From assembly GCA_032139905.1 (NCBI GenBank), contig JAQJDB010000006.1, positions 744,001 through 808,000 on the forward strand: a DNA stretch of 64,000 bases, in the 5' to 3' direction. Each line of letters opens with the position of its first letter. Position 1 is the first letter of the stretch. The stretch is from Nitrospira sp. MA-1 (lineage in GTDB: Bacteria > Nitrospirota > Nitrospiria > Nitrospirales > UBA8639). A program made the position numbers and the translations under genes. Positions 27,525 to 36,163 of this stretch are shown in pieces. Under the pieces are notes generated by a model. That model made no database searches, was not told where the DNA came from, and saw nothing but the letters and a program-made list of their open reading frames with translations.

Positions 27525-28763
27525 CTAGCCATTTTCGAATCTTTTCTGCCGCACGACGACTGGAAAAAGGGCTCCATCCATAGTCCCGGTGGCAGAAAAA
27601 TCCCCACAAACAACGACTCCATCCTGAATATGTGTCTGACGAGAGAACGGGTTAGGAAATGGTGGAACCTGGGCAGGTTGGGCGGCGGTGATGGAATAGG
27701 CTCGAATTGGTTGCCAGCCTTCGACTTGTGAGCCAAACCATTCACGCAATTGTTGGCGAACCCGGGTGGCAAGGTCTCCTATGGAAGGATCAGCATGGTT
27801 TAACACTGAAACGGAGATCAATTGTTTGTTGGACGTGGAATAGGTCGGGGCGATTTGAGTGAGGACACAAAGATTGTTAATTGGACCGACTCCCTCTCCG
27901 TTCAATAACAGAAACGGCCCTGAAAAAGGCGGCTCAGAGGTAGCATAGTAGAGACATGTTACATGGCGATAGGGAGCTGGATTGAGTCCGGGAACAAGCC
28001 TGGTTGCGGCTGGTCCGTCGGTGGCCACGACAATGGCGCGAGCGGATAGAGGCTCCCCTGATTCCAAGGTTACCGAAGTCTTTTGCATGAATGTGACCCT
28101 GGCTTGAGTGCGAATTCGCCCTGCCGGAAGACGGGATACCAATTGTCGGGGAATGGCTCCCATCCCTCCGGCGGGAAGTGAAATGTCTCCAGACGCAAAT
28201 ATCCGAAAAGCAAATTCCGCCATACGACTGGAAGTCTGTAAATCCGAATCCAAAAATACGCCACCAAGGAATGGTCGAAAAAATCGTTCGATTATGGAGT
28301 AAGAAAATCCGAAATTTTTAAGGTGTTGGAGTGTTGAGGTTTCGGGCCTTTGAAATAAATCGTTCAAGCTTCCTGTATTTGCCCGATGGCGAAATGTTGT
28401 TACCCGGATTTTGTCTGAAAGGGTGCCGATAGGAGTGAAGAGCGCTTGAATTCCCTGAAAAGGATGTCAGAAGGGATCCGGCATCCGATGCCATTTACCA
28501 AGACACCGAATCACTGCACCTGGGAAAAATTGATGGAGCTCGAGGGCAGGGTAATTCAATATGCGTTTGGCCTCAGGATACGCAGTGGAAAAGACCTGGA
28601 AACCCCGGTCTAGAAGGAAACCATCAACGTGATCTGTGCGAATCCTCCCCCCCTACGTCTTCTGATGCTTCAAGCAGTAAAAAGTTTATCCCATAATCCG
28701 CTAATGTTTTCGCGCAGGAAAGTCCGGCAAGACCTGCTCCGAAAAGGGCACATCAGCATTCAT
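27525..28763 (-). pseudogene. FAD-dependent oxidoreductase (phytoene desaturase/amine oxidase fold), broken
   Basis: Minus-strand reading gives a near-complete flavoprotein: GAGLAGLSCA (FAD dinucleotide loop), LLLEASEDVGGRIRTD, then DRGFQVFSTAYPEAKR, a TGA at 28467-28469, and in the same frame HPFQGIQALFTPIGTLSDK and the rest to VVVCGDFSATGTMDGA, the C-terminal FAD motif. A one-base shift near 28750 also separates the ATG at 28763 from the FAD loop. With these two lesions the gene is probably inactive; the 280-codon open piece is only its C-terminal two thirds. Related proteins act in carotenoid or porphyrin chemistry, which would suit a light-responsive cluster. Confidence 0.8.
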
Positions 28764-28833
28764 GGGAGAAATATGTTGGTTGAGGCCGAGAAAGGAAAAA
28801 GGTATATGCCTGATGTTCGGAAAGTCGTGCAAA

Positions 28834-29190
28834 TTATGACTCTTCCATCACTTCAATTGAATTGCCGAAGGGATCGGTGATATAGACTGAATTGAGTCCG
28901 TCCCGGTGGGTGATGAGATCTCCAAATTTGTTGGCATCTGGACGGCTGAGCGCAAAATGAGAAGGATGGTCCCGAGGCAGAACAAGGGCCAGTTTGGTAT
29001 TGGCGAAGGCCAGAAGCGCCCAGGATTCATCGATGTAGTCCACGCAACAGTTGAAGCGGGAGGTATACCATTCGACCGCTTTGGCCACGTTCGGGACTGG
29101 AATCGCCACATGATGGATGGTATCCAGTTTTGGGGGCCTGGACGGTGGCTTTCGCTTTCTGGTCAAGGGGCTTTGCCCTTTGGGTGCCAT
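28834..29190 (-). CDS. VOC-superfamily (glyoxalase/dioxygenase fold) protein
   Basis: This 118-residue protein has one vicinal-oxygen-chelate unit: IHHVAIPVPNVAKAVEWY with a metal-type His, then DYIDESWALLAFANTKLALVL, and a C-terminal VYITDPFGNSIEVME with the metal Glu. The basic N-terminal tail (about 20 residues) is unusual. VOC proteins range from glyoxalase I to antibiotic-binding proteins, so no substrate is claimed. It lies 60 bases downstream of the chelatase gene on the same strand and is probably the fourth gene of the DUF523-CarH operon. Confidence 0.75.
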   Translation of the reverse strand: MAPKGQSPLTRKRKPPSRPPKLDTIHHVAIPVPNVAKAVEWYTSRFNCCVDYIDESWALLAFANTKLALVLPRDHPSHFALSRPDANKFGDLITHRDGLNSVYITDPFGNSIEVMEES

Positions 29191-29250
29191 GCGCTTGTGT
29201 CTACCTCTCTACGCGTATTGAACGGTGGATGAAAAACCTTATTAAGCCTA

Positions 29251-29757
29251 TCAAAATTGTTGGATATGCTCCATCAGCATTCTTGAGACCTTCTCCAGGT
29301 TGAACGGCCAGGCATAGATGAGAGTCACCTTCGGATGTTTCTTTCTAAGTTCCTCCAGTTCTTCAGGGATTTCACTTTCGGAATGCGATCCTCCCGGAGT
29401 AAACATGGTCGAAACTACGGTAATAGTCTCTGCTCCCTCTCGAATGAGGGATTCCACTGCTTCGGCGAGGGTCGGTCCGCAGAACTCATTATAGGCCAAG
29501 CCAAACAACGATCCGTTCAAGAGTGGCTTCATGGCAGCCCCAAGGGATTCGAGGCCGGCCTGGTAAGGATCGGTCTCAGGGGTCCGTGGCCAAGTACGAA
29601 CCTTGTTATCCAATTCTAATTCTTCAGGTGACATGGGAGTGCCGGCTGCTCTCCGCTGGGCTTCAAGGCGTTTCAATTTGGTAATGAGGTCCGATGGATA
29701 TCCTTTAGGGATGCCTCCGTGTCCGACAAGAAGAATAGCTTTTTTAAGGTCTGCCAT
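29251..29757 (-). CDS. CbiX/SirB-like chelatase (sirohydrochlorin cobalto-/ferrochelatase family)
   Basis: The 168-residue protein has the type II chelatase fold: LLVGHGGIPKG with the metal-binding His near the N-terminus and the second site STMFTPGGSHSESEIPEEL. Such enzymes insert cobalt into sirohydrochlorin for B12 or iron for siroheme. An insert between residues 30 and 70 (rich in charged residues, TPMSPEELELDNKVRTWP) is longer than in the small CbiX-S. ATG 29757 follows AAGGAG. It sits 21 bases after the B12-dependent regulator, suggesting that cofactor supply and sensing are linked; alternatively it serves siroheme for the nitrite reductase at 44211. Confidence 0.8.
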   Translation of the reverse strand: MADLKKAILLVGHGGIPKGYPSDLITKLKRLEAQRRAAGTPMSPEELELDNKVRTWPRTPETDPYQAGLESLGAAMKPLLNGSLFGLAYNEFCGPTLAEAVESLIREGAETITVVSTMFTPGGSHSESEIPEELEELRKKHPKVTLIYAWPFNLEKVSRMLMEHIQQF

Positions 29758-29778
29758 AAATCAAACTCCTTCAATAGA

Positions 29779-30738
29779 CTAGGTGGTGAATGAGGACGAG
29801 CTTATGTTCTTTGCCATGTGAGGAAGGTGAGTTCGGGGTTGAACCGTTTTGACTTCTTGAATCTGACCAAAATAGGAAATATTGTGGGTGCTGAGTAGTT
29901 GGGCAAAGGGTGTGAACCCGGGTCCGCCCACCACCACCTCACACAATGGCTGCAGATGTTGAGTAATATCACGAATCCAGGTTTGTAGTGTGCCTGTACC
30001 CGGTTCAATAATGCAGGAAAGAATAATAAGCTGTGCGTGTTTTCGGCGCAAGGCCATTTCCAACATCTCAAATGAGACATTGGGCCCGAGATAGATACTA
30101 TGCCATCCAATGCTTCGTAAGAGCACCGAAGCTGAGAGCGGACCGATTTCATGAAAGTCTCCAGGCACGCAGGCAATCAAGGCGTGCGGTCTTCCAAGAG
30201 GAGATTCTTCCCTGATGATGTTGATGAGGTGTTGGCGCACCAAACGGCTCACGCTTTGTTCTCCCCTCAAACTGATTCCTCCCTGATGCCATAGCTCACC
30301 AATCAGTCGCAAGAAAGGAAAGATAATGATAGTCAAAGCCCGTTCGAGCCCCAGACCATCAATCCAGTTTTCAAGCATGGTGGTGATTCCCTGCACATCC
30401 TGCCGCCGCGCGGATCGAATCATTTCCTGTGCGTCATTCCAATATGTGGAGGGTATCCCTGAGAGATCAAGGGGGACATGCTGCATCAACTGTCGGAGTT
30501 CGTGCTCACCGGCCTGGGCTAATTGACCAATGGACTCACCATGATCCACCTGTGATTTCAGGTACAGGAGAAATTGAATATCGTCTTCAGTAAAAAGTCG
30601 ATAGCCGTTAGAAGCTCGCTGAGGATGGACCAATTGGTAGCGTTCTTCCCATTTCCGAATCACGTGGGCGCTGAGTCCTGTCGTACTGGCCACAGATTTA
30701 ATGCGAAATTTCTGGGAATCGTTTGCAATGTTAGACAT
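29779..30738 (-). CDS. MerR-type regulator with cobalamin-binding domain, CarH/LitR-like
   Basis: The protein has 319 residues: an N-terminal MerR helix-turn-helix (about 10-80: TTGLSAHVIRKWEERY, GYRLFTEDDI), a four-helix domain (about 95-180) and a B12-binding Rossmann domain (185-310). The axial-ligand motif D194-x-H196-x2-G199 is intact. The photoreceptor signature W-x9-E-H appears as W150...E160-Q161, so the final His is Gln; H151 next to Trp, which CarH uses after photolysis, is present. CarH repressors release DNA when light breaks adenosylcobalamin. The start overlaps the upstream DUF523 gene by eight bases, so it is translationally coupled. A B12-sensing but less light-active role is possible. 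Confidence 0.87.
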   Translation of the reverse strand: MSNIANDSQKFRIKSVASTTGLSAHVIRKWEERYQLVHPQRASNGYRLFTEDDIQFLLYLKSQVDHGESIGQLAQAGEHELRQLMQHVPLDLSGIPSTYWNDAQEMIRSARRQDVQGITTMLENWIDGLGLERALTIIIFPFLRLIGELWHQGGISLRGEQSVSRLVRQHLINIIREESPLGRPHALIACVPGDFHEIGPLSASVLLRSIGWHSIYLGPNVSFEMLEMALRRKHAQLIILSCIIEPGTGTLQTWIRDITQHLQPLCEVVVGGPGFTPFAQLLSTHNISYFGQIQEVKTVQPRTHLPHMAKNISSSSFTT

Positions 30739-31765
30739 GATTGCGCAACATCAGCTCTTTCGGATGTGGATTGAGATAAACCTGATCCATTAAATAGGGA
30801 ACAGCCAGGATGCGCACATAATGTTTAATGAGCGTCAGAGGAACAGCCAGGGGTGTGAGATGCCGGTGGTAATCCTGAATGGTTTCCTGCAACTCGGCCC
30901 GTTCAATGGTGCTCAGTTGTTTTTTGAAGTAGCCGGCCAGATGCTGGAGGACATTGACATGCTTTCGCACGGTGGCCTTGATTTTCAGCGCGTCCATAAA
31001 TAGGGGACCATAGCGACTGGCAAGGTCCCCAGGTGTATAATGGCCAGCCTTCGCGATGAGCTGCCCAAGGTCGTGATAATGTGAACGGCTGTGGGTGAGC
31101 AATAAATATTTGTGGCGGGTATGGAATTGCACAATGGCCCCTCGGCTGATTCGATGCTCCTGAAATAAGGTTTTCCACCTTCGATAACAGAAAATGCGCT
31201 CGATAAAGTTTTCCCGAAGGGGGGCATCACTCAAACGACCTTCCTCCTCCACAGGAAGCAGGGGAAATGCGTGTTGGAATGCGGAGGCAAAGATACCCGT
31301 TCCCTGCTTGGAAGGTTGACCTTTATCGGTATAGACCTTGACCCGATACACACCGCAGCTTGGGGAACTTTTTTTAAAAATATACCCATCCAAATCACTT
31401 CCCTGTAACTCCTGAACCCGGCGCTGACTAAAGTCGTGCAGGGTGGCGGTGTGATCAATGTGGGAGCGGATGGTCAGGAGTTGTGGAGCCTCAGGATCGC
31501 CGGCCAAATGCATGGCTTCTCGCGGAGTACTCAGTCCGGCTTCCACTTCCGGGCAGACGGGAAGCCATTCGACGAACGGGGCTAGGACATCTGTGAGAAA
31601 GGCATCACGTTTGTGCCCACCATCGTATCGAACGGTATCACCGAGGAGGCATTGGCTGATCCCAAGTCGCGGCTTATGATCAGAAAGGGGCTCAGCCATA
31701 TTGTTGTCGGGTCGGGTCGTTTTTTTGTGAGGTTTGTGATCGATGTCGATAAGTGGTGTGGTCAT
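30731..31765 (-). CDS. DUF523-DUF1722 protein (YbgA-like)
   Basis: The 344-residue protein contains DUF523 (LGISQCLLGDTVRYDGGH, CPEVEAGLSTPRE, KKSSPSCGVY, with Cys residues that could bind metal) followed by DUF1722 (residues about 195-335, with SRSHYHDLG and YGPLFMDAL). E. coli YbgA contains DUF1722 and is encoded next to phr; fused forms sit in LitR/CarH light regulons of several bacteria. The biochemical function is unknown to me. The ATG at 31765 was chosen over the far upstream 31915 because the extension has no domain. It heads an operon continuing into the CarH-like gene, the chelatase and the VOC protein. Confidence 0.85.
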   Translation of the reverse strand: MTTPLIDIDHKPHKKTTRPDNNMAEPLSDHKPRLGISQCLLGDTVRYDGGHKRDAFLTDVLAPFVEWLPVCPEVEAGLSTPREAMHLAGDPEAPQLLTIRSHIDHTATLHDFSQRRVQELQGSDLDGYIFKKSSPSCGVYRVKVYTDKGQPSKQGTGIFASAFQHAFPLLPVEEEGRLSDAPLRENFIERIFCYRRWKTLFQEHRISRGAIVQFHTRHKYLLLTHSRSHYHDLGQLIAKAGHYTPGDLASRYGPLFMDALKIKATVRKHVNVLQHLAGYFKKQLSTIERAELQETIQDYHRHLTPLAVPLTLIKHYVRILAVPYLMDQVYLNPHPKELMLRNHV

Positions 31766-31970
31766 AGGGGTGTGTAATCCCTTTCCTGACGGGTGACGGA
31801 TCCGCCATGCCCATGTCGCATGTTTCTCAATCCTTCTCCGGCGTTGAGTGCCTTTTATGCATGACAAGTTTCCCCAAGGGTTTGGCGTTCCTGAATCCTT
31901 CCTAACTTCATTCAACCCCTCGGATTCGGTTTCCCAGGGGAGATGGCCTGCCCTGCAACTTTTACTCCAT

Positions 31971-32462
31971 TTACATGGCTTGAGGCGTTTGCTCCATTAA
32001 CACCGATTCGTTAATTCTCACGACGCTGACGGTGCGTTCACCTTTCGGGCCGGTAAGTCCCAGTCGGACGGTGCTTCCCACTTCTCCACGGATAAGCCCT
32101 ACCGCCTCCTGATAGGTTTTCCCGGCTAGGGGGAGCCCGTCGACTGTCAGAATTTCCTCCCCATGATTCAGTCCAGCGCGTGCGGCGGGTCCGGACGGAT
32201 GCACGGCGCGAATGATCAATCGAGCAGGTTCTCCAATTCGAACCGCTGTAATATGCAGGGCAAGTCCGACAATTCCCGAGGGAGCGGGTGTGTTGGCGCC
32301 TGGAGGGCTGGCGTGGGGGTTGCTGGAAGTTGGGGGTTTTTCATCTGCCTCTTCGTAAGCGAGACTTCCGGGAGCGAATAAGCCAACCAGGAGCCAAGCC
32401 ATGACGAAACAGGGAAGCATGAATCTGCTTACGCGATTGTTGAAAGGTGCATAGAGGCGCAT
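31971..32462 (-). CDS. secreted PDZ-domain protein
   Basis: Of its 163 residues, the first 35 form a signal peptide or anchor (FMLPCFVMAWLLVGLFAPGSLAY). A Pro-rich spacer follows, then one PDZ domain (about 65-155: VHPSGPAARAGLNHGEEIL, VDGLPLAGKTYQEAVGLIRG), of the kind found in DegP/CtpA proteases but without any protease domain. It probably binds C-terminal peptides in the periplasm. AAGGAG precedes ATG 32462 by nine or ten bases. Twenty-two bases downstream of the DUF4149 gene, so likely co-transcribed. Confidence 0.8.
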   Translation of the reverse strand: MRLYAPFNNRVSRFMLPCFVMAWLLVGLFAPGSLAYEEADEKPPTSSNPHASPPGANTPAPSGIVGLALHITAVRIGEPARLIIRAVHPSGPAARAGLNHGEEILTVDGLPLAGKTYQEAVGLIRGEVGSTVRLGLTGPKGERTVSVVRINESVLMEQTPQAM

Positions 32463-32484
32463 ATCTCAATTCTCCTTTTATAAA

Positions 32485-32961
32485 TTACGGCGAGATGCCG
32501 AATAAGCCCATGAGGCACAAACCCATGAATAAGACCAGGGAATTCAGTTGGACGGAAAGGCGGTGAAGACCATCCCGTTGTTGTTGAAGTAACGGGGTCG
32601 TGAGGCCTCTAGCCTGCTTGGCTTTCAATTGGTCACTGAGGTCATTGATTTGAGCAATGAGGGGTGTCCGGCAGTAATGCTCAATGGCCAGAACGCCTAA
32701 CCAGATGGTGGCGGGAAGCAGGACGATGGATTCAAATCCATTCAGCAGTCCCAGGGCAATGCTGGTGGTCCAGCCAACAGCAGCACTGATCATTCCCAAT
32801 CCATAATACTGAGGAAACAGGCTTCGGACGACTTTGGCGAAGGTGTCGGTATCCAGGGTCCGTGAGAGAACCGGCGCGGTCACAAACGACAGAAAGACAA
32901 TCTTGCCCACCAAAATGGCCATGGCCAACAAATTGAAAAAAATAAGAATGTGTTCAGTCAT
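32485..32961 (-). CDS. DUF4149-type (TMEM205-like) membrane protein
   Basis: The 158-residue product has four predicted membrane helices (about 5-28, 50-72, 78-95, 135-156) with FVTAPVLSRTL after the first, as in DUF4149 proteins, and a charged cytoplasmic stretch between helices three and four (SDQLKAKQARG). Molecular role unknown. It follows the broken thiol peroxidase gene on the same strand and precedes the PDZ protein. Confidence 0.75.
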   Translation of the reverse strand: MTEHILIFFNLLAMAILVGKIVFLSFVTAPVLSRTLDTDTFAKVVRSLFPQYYGLGMISAAVGWTTSIALGLLNGFESIVLLPATIWLGVLAIEHYCRTPLIAQINDLSDQLKAKQARGLTTPLLQQQRDGLHRLSVQLNSLVLFMGLCLMGLFGISP

Positions 32962-32973
32962 CGTGTCACCCCC

Positions 32974-33567
32974 TTAAGAAGCATTGGGCAGCAGGCTTTG
33001 GGGCACCCGCAAGGCCTGGGAAAAATCAGGTAACTGGTCCATAGGAACTGTTTCAACATATCGAATACTGCCCTTGGCATCCAGTATGAGCATCGCGCCG
33101 GAGAATGCTCAAGTCTTCCAGAAGAAGCCCTGTCTGTGTGCCGAACCGATATTCAAGAACGTCCGCTAAAATGGTATATGATGAATATTCGCCTTAGCAG
33201 AAAATTCCTGTTGATCGTTGTAGGCAATCGTACTCAAGGTGACGAACGTCATCAGGTGATCCAATCCTCCATTGCGTTCGCTGAATCGGTGTGTCTGTTC
33301 ATCGCACACCGGCGTATTCAACTATGGTACGACGTTGATTAACGTCATGTTCCCCCTGAGGTTATCGAGGGCAACGGTCCCTCCATCTTCTCCGATGGCG
33401 CTCGCAGAGGTAATGAGGTTGCCTTTCTCCAGGGAGGGCGATGCTCCCAGAACAGAGGATTCCCAGAAAAAAGAACGACTCCGACAGTAAAAATTGAAAA
33501 GCACAGCATGAAGAAGATGACCGAAAGTGATTGTTTTTTTGCCTCTAATATTCATCGGTTCGCTCAT
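32974..33567 (-). pseudogene. thiol peroxidase (Tpx-like peroxiredoxin), multiply broken
   Basis: The minus strand encodes a peroxiredoxin in pieces: GGTVALDNLRGNMTLINVVP, a TAG at 33322-33324, then LNTPVCDEQTHRF with the peroxidatic Cys, ANIHH, a TAG at 33166-33168 where a frameshift restores LADVLEYRFGTQTGLLLEDL, and a second shift restoring AMLILDAKGSIRYVETV to the stop at 32974. The 5' part carries a hydrophobic stretch that could be a signal. At least one nonsense and two frameshift lesions make it a pseudogene. Its loss removes one peroxide defence from a cluster that still has glutathione peroxidase. Confidence 0.88.
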
Positions 33568-33605
33568 TAGATTCTATGAGAATAGTCCGGCTGCGTCCCT
33601 TGAGT

Positions 33606-34523
33606 TCATGCTTTGCCCAATATTGATTGTAATGCTTTCTGTAGGGTGGGAAAGGAATATGAAAATCCGCTATCCAGGGCTTTTTGCGGGAGAACGTGTT
33701 GTCCGGTTGTCAGCATTGTCGCGAGCTCTCCCAGAGCGATATTCAACGCAAATCCAGGAACCGGCAACCAGGAGGGACGATTCATCGTTTTTCCCAATGT
33801 CGTACAAAAGTGCTGCATGGTCACTGCTTCCGGAGCGACGCCGTTAACCGTCCCATCGAGAGTGGGGTGGGTGATGATAAAAAGGATAAGGCGAGCAAGA
33901 TCATTCCGATGGATCCACGAAACATATTGAGTGCCGGGTAGAACGGGACCGCCCAGAAACACGCGAAACGGCACAGTCATTTTTGATAGAGCTCCGCCAT
34001 CCGGTCCCAAGACCATTCCGAATCGGACTGGAATCACCCGAAGGTCCAAGGCTTCGGCCTCCATGGCCGTATTTTCCCAAACCTGAGAGAGATCTGAAAG
34101 AAAGCCCTTACCACGCGTAGAAGATTCATTCAGCTCTTCTTCACCCCTGGCTCCATAGAAGCCGATTCCCGAGGCGGAAATAAAGGTGTGAGGTTTGTGT
34201 TTCCAGGTCGGTATGGCCAGAAGCAAGGCTTGGATCGGTTCCACCCGGCTATCAATGAGCACTTGCTTCCGCTTGTCGGTCCAGCGGGAATCGGCAATCG
34301 GTGCACCGGAAAGATTGATGACAACATCTGCACCCTCACATTCCTGCGCCCATGGTCCCAGAGTGACTCCATCCCACTGGACGAAATGACGTTGTGGGGT
34401 GGCAGACGCAGTGTAATTTTCTGCATGGCGGGTGAGAATGATGACGGAATGTCCTTCTTCAATCAACATCCGGCAAACCTCTCGTCCGATAAATCCAGTT
34501 CCACCGGCAATGACCATCTTCAT
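33606..34523 (-). CDS. TIGR01777-family NAD(P)-binding epimerase-like protein (YfcH-type)
   Basis: The protein has 305 residues. The N-terminus MKMVIAGGTGFIGREVC carries the GxxGxxG loop, then INLSGAPIADSRW and SASGIGFYGARGEE, both hallmarks of the YfcH/SulA-like branch called TIGR01777, with a C-terminal DUF1731 segment (LPVPGFALNIALGE, GFSYSFPTLQKAL). The classical SDR Tyr-x3-Lys is replaced in this family; substrate unknown. AGGAGA precedes ATG 34523. The gene is frequently seen in light-responsive, photolyase-containing clusters, in keeping with its place here. Confidence 0.88.
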   Translation of the reverse strand: MKMVIAGGTGFIGREVCRMLIEEGHSVIILTRHAENYTASATPQRHFVQWDGVTLGPWAQECEGADVVINLSGAPIADSRWTDKRKQVLIDSRVEPIQALLLAIPTWKHKPHTFISASGIGFYGARGEEELNESSTRGKGFLSDLSQVWENTAMEAEALDLRVIPVRFGMVLGPDGGALSKMTVPFRVFLGGPVLPGTQYVSWIHRNDLARLILFIITHPTLDGTVNGVAPEAVTMQHFCTTLGKTMNRPSWLPVPGFALNIALGELATMLTTGQHVLPQKALDSGFSYSFPTLQKALQSILGKA

Positions 34524-34533
34524 GTTCAGTCTC

Positions 34534-35502
34534 CTATCTCATGATTTCAGAGGGGGCATCCCATTCTTGCAATTCCACCGTAGGAACAATATGAGCATCT
34601 CCCACCAGATCAATGCCAAAAGGATCGGGCTTATGCGTATCTTCAGGGTAGGCAGTTGTCGAAGTTGAGGAAACATCCACGTCCACGTTGAGGGTGCGTC
34701 CGGGAAGGATGTGAATGGACGTGATGGTCTGACCCATCGGGTGCCAGATGACGAGATTGTAGGTTCCCGGCGGAATGTCAGTGATGGAAAATTCACCTCG
34801 TTTTCCCGCCTGAGTGACATAGGGATGTGGAAGTACAATACCCCACCCTTCCATAAATTCATGATAGCTACAGCGAAAGAGGATAATGCCTGTCTTCTCC
34901 ACCGCATACGTGACTTTCGTCCCGGCTCGATGGGTGCCGGTCTTGCCTTCTGAAAGAAAATCACCCTTACGATTATCGGGATGCGGTGGAAGAGTCTGCC
35001 CGAACAGATGAAGTCCACCCGTGGCAGAGGTTAGAAAAATTTCGAGTTTGTGTTCAACAGGATCCCAATTTTGAAAATGGAGGTCCTGACCGGCTTTTGC
35101 GGTGCCGACATGAGGAAGAAACATACAGTCTTTGGTTTGAACCATGGCCGGTGTCGAGGGAGCGGCTTTTCCTCGGGGGACGTTCTCCAGATAAACCACG
35201 GCACCAGGCAGGGAGTGGTTTGGACCCGGTCTGGTGATGGGAGACAACCGCCAACCTTTTCCGTCAGAAATTCGTCCACAATAATAGGGATCGGCTGAGA
35301 GAACGAGGTTGTACCGTCTTGGTGAATGAAGTGTTCCCTTCATGAAGACGGATCCCTTAAGATCCCCCCCAGCGAAATTTGGGATTTCTTCATAAGCGAA
35401 TCCTGAATGCACAGGATTCAGCACCGCACAAAAAGTCACGGCGAAGACCGCGAGTATGGTTCCTCTAGCGGGAAAGAGGGGCTCTGTTCTCAAAATCAAC
35501 AT
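34534..35502 (-). CDS. secreted cupredoxin-like protein with carboxypeptidase-regulatory-like domain
   Basis: This 322-residue protein has a signal peptide (about 15-36, ending SGFAYEE). The middle part resembles plastocyanin-like proteins: TVKDCMFLPHVG-type and HFQNWDPVEHKL stretches and FRCSYHEFMEGW, a Cys-x2-His segment where a mononuclear copper could be held. The last third (GEFSITDIPPGTYNLVIWHP) is a beta-sandwich of the carboxypeptidase regulatory type. Proteins of this architecture are common in Nitrospirota and often accompany periplasmic cytochromes. Copper binding is inferred only. It lies ten bases upstream of the TIGR01777 gene. Confidence 0.68.
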   Translation of the reverse strand: MLILRTEPLFPARGTILAVFAVTFCAVLNPVHSGFAYEEIPNFAGGDLKGSVFMKGTLHSPRRYNLVLSADPYYCGRISDGKGWRLSPITRPGPNHSLPGAVVYLENVPRGKAAPSTPAMVQTKDCMFLPHVGTAKAGQDLHFQNWDPVEHKLEIFLTSATGGLHLFGQTLPPHPDNRKGDFLSEGKTGTHRAGTKVTYAVEKTGIILFRCSYHEFMEGWGIVLPHPYVTQAGKRGEFSITDIPPGTYNLVIWHPMGQTITSIHILPGRTLNVDVDVSSTSTTAYPEDTHKPDPFGIDLVGDAHIVPTVELQEWDAPSEIMR

Positions 35503-35555
35503 GATTGTCTGCCTGTCGATATCCCATGAATCGAATGATGTTCTATGCCTCTACA

Positions 35556-36143
35556 TTATTCAACCGGAAAGGAGATGATAATTCCTCCCATGACGTCACC
35601 CAGTTTCCGATCACGTTTTGGGCTGAGGAGGTGTGTGTTATGACAAGTGACGCAGGCCCTGGAGATTGCCCGGTCTGCATAGATCGCCTGGAAATATGTT
35701 TGTTCCCCCTTGGTGATGTAACCTGTGGCCGGTTGAGACGGCTCACGTTCTACGGCCGCCAGACCAGCTTCTTCGAAGTCCGAGGCAGGACCATTTTTTT
35801 GGTAAATAGGCAGACGGCTTGCCAGACGATACTCAAGGCCGATGCCTTTCTCCTTCACGGCAGATCCCGACAGCAGCAGCATTTGAGCCGGAAGGGGCAG
35901 AGCGTTCCGGGACTCCCAGGTTTCCGAGGCGATGACCGTTCCTGTTTCCTGCATGCGGTCGACGATATGGGTGGTATACAGGGTCCGGTCAGATTCGATC
36001 ACCGCATAAATGAAGTCTGCCACGATTTCCGGTCGAACGCCTTTGATCGAATGAGTGCCTTCTTCGCTAGCAGCGATGTCTGACATAGAAAAGCCCAAGA
36101 GGATCACCGCTGAAGTTAAATAGAGGACTTGGAGCGTTTTCAT
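35556..36143 (-). CDS. DUF3365 mono-heme c-type protein
   Basis: The 195-residue secreted protein has an N-terminal signal (about 1-25) and one heme-binding motif Cys164-x2-Cys167-His168 (ACVTCHN), followed by SPKRDRKLGDVMGGIIIS, the typical end of DUF3365/Tll0287-like domains. These PAS-like heme domains are thought to sense redox state or gas ligands, or carry electrons. ATG 36143 fits the signal peptide; the open frame begins 75 bases earlier inside the SUMF1 gene. Overlap in the region of 36164 with the preceding frame is avoided by this start. Third-from-last gene of the SUMF1 cluster. Confidence 0.8.
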   Translation of the reverse strand: MKTLQVLYLTSAVILLGFSMSDIAASEEGTHSIKGVRPEIVADFIYAVIESDRTLYTTHIVDRMQETGTVIASETWESRNALPLPAQMLLLSGSAVKEKGIGLEYRLASRLPIYQKNGPASDFEEAGLAAVEREPSQPATGYITKGEQTYFQAIYADRAISRACVTCHNTHLLSPKRDRKLGDVMGGIIISFPVE

Positions 36144-36163
36144 CACAACACCTTTATGATTCA

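Noticed and set aside
22209-33567. Programmed stop-codon recoding in several genes
   Set aside because: The stops are of all three kinds (TAA, TGA, TAG), are accompanied by frameshifts, and the intact neighbours use normal codons; ordinary gene decay is simpler.
35505-36083. 192-codon plus-strand open frame
   Set aside because: Antisense to the DUF3365 heme gene, whose CxxCH and signal peptide are clear.
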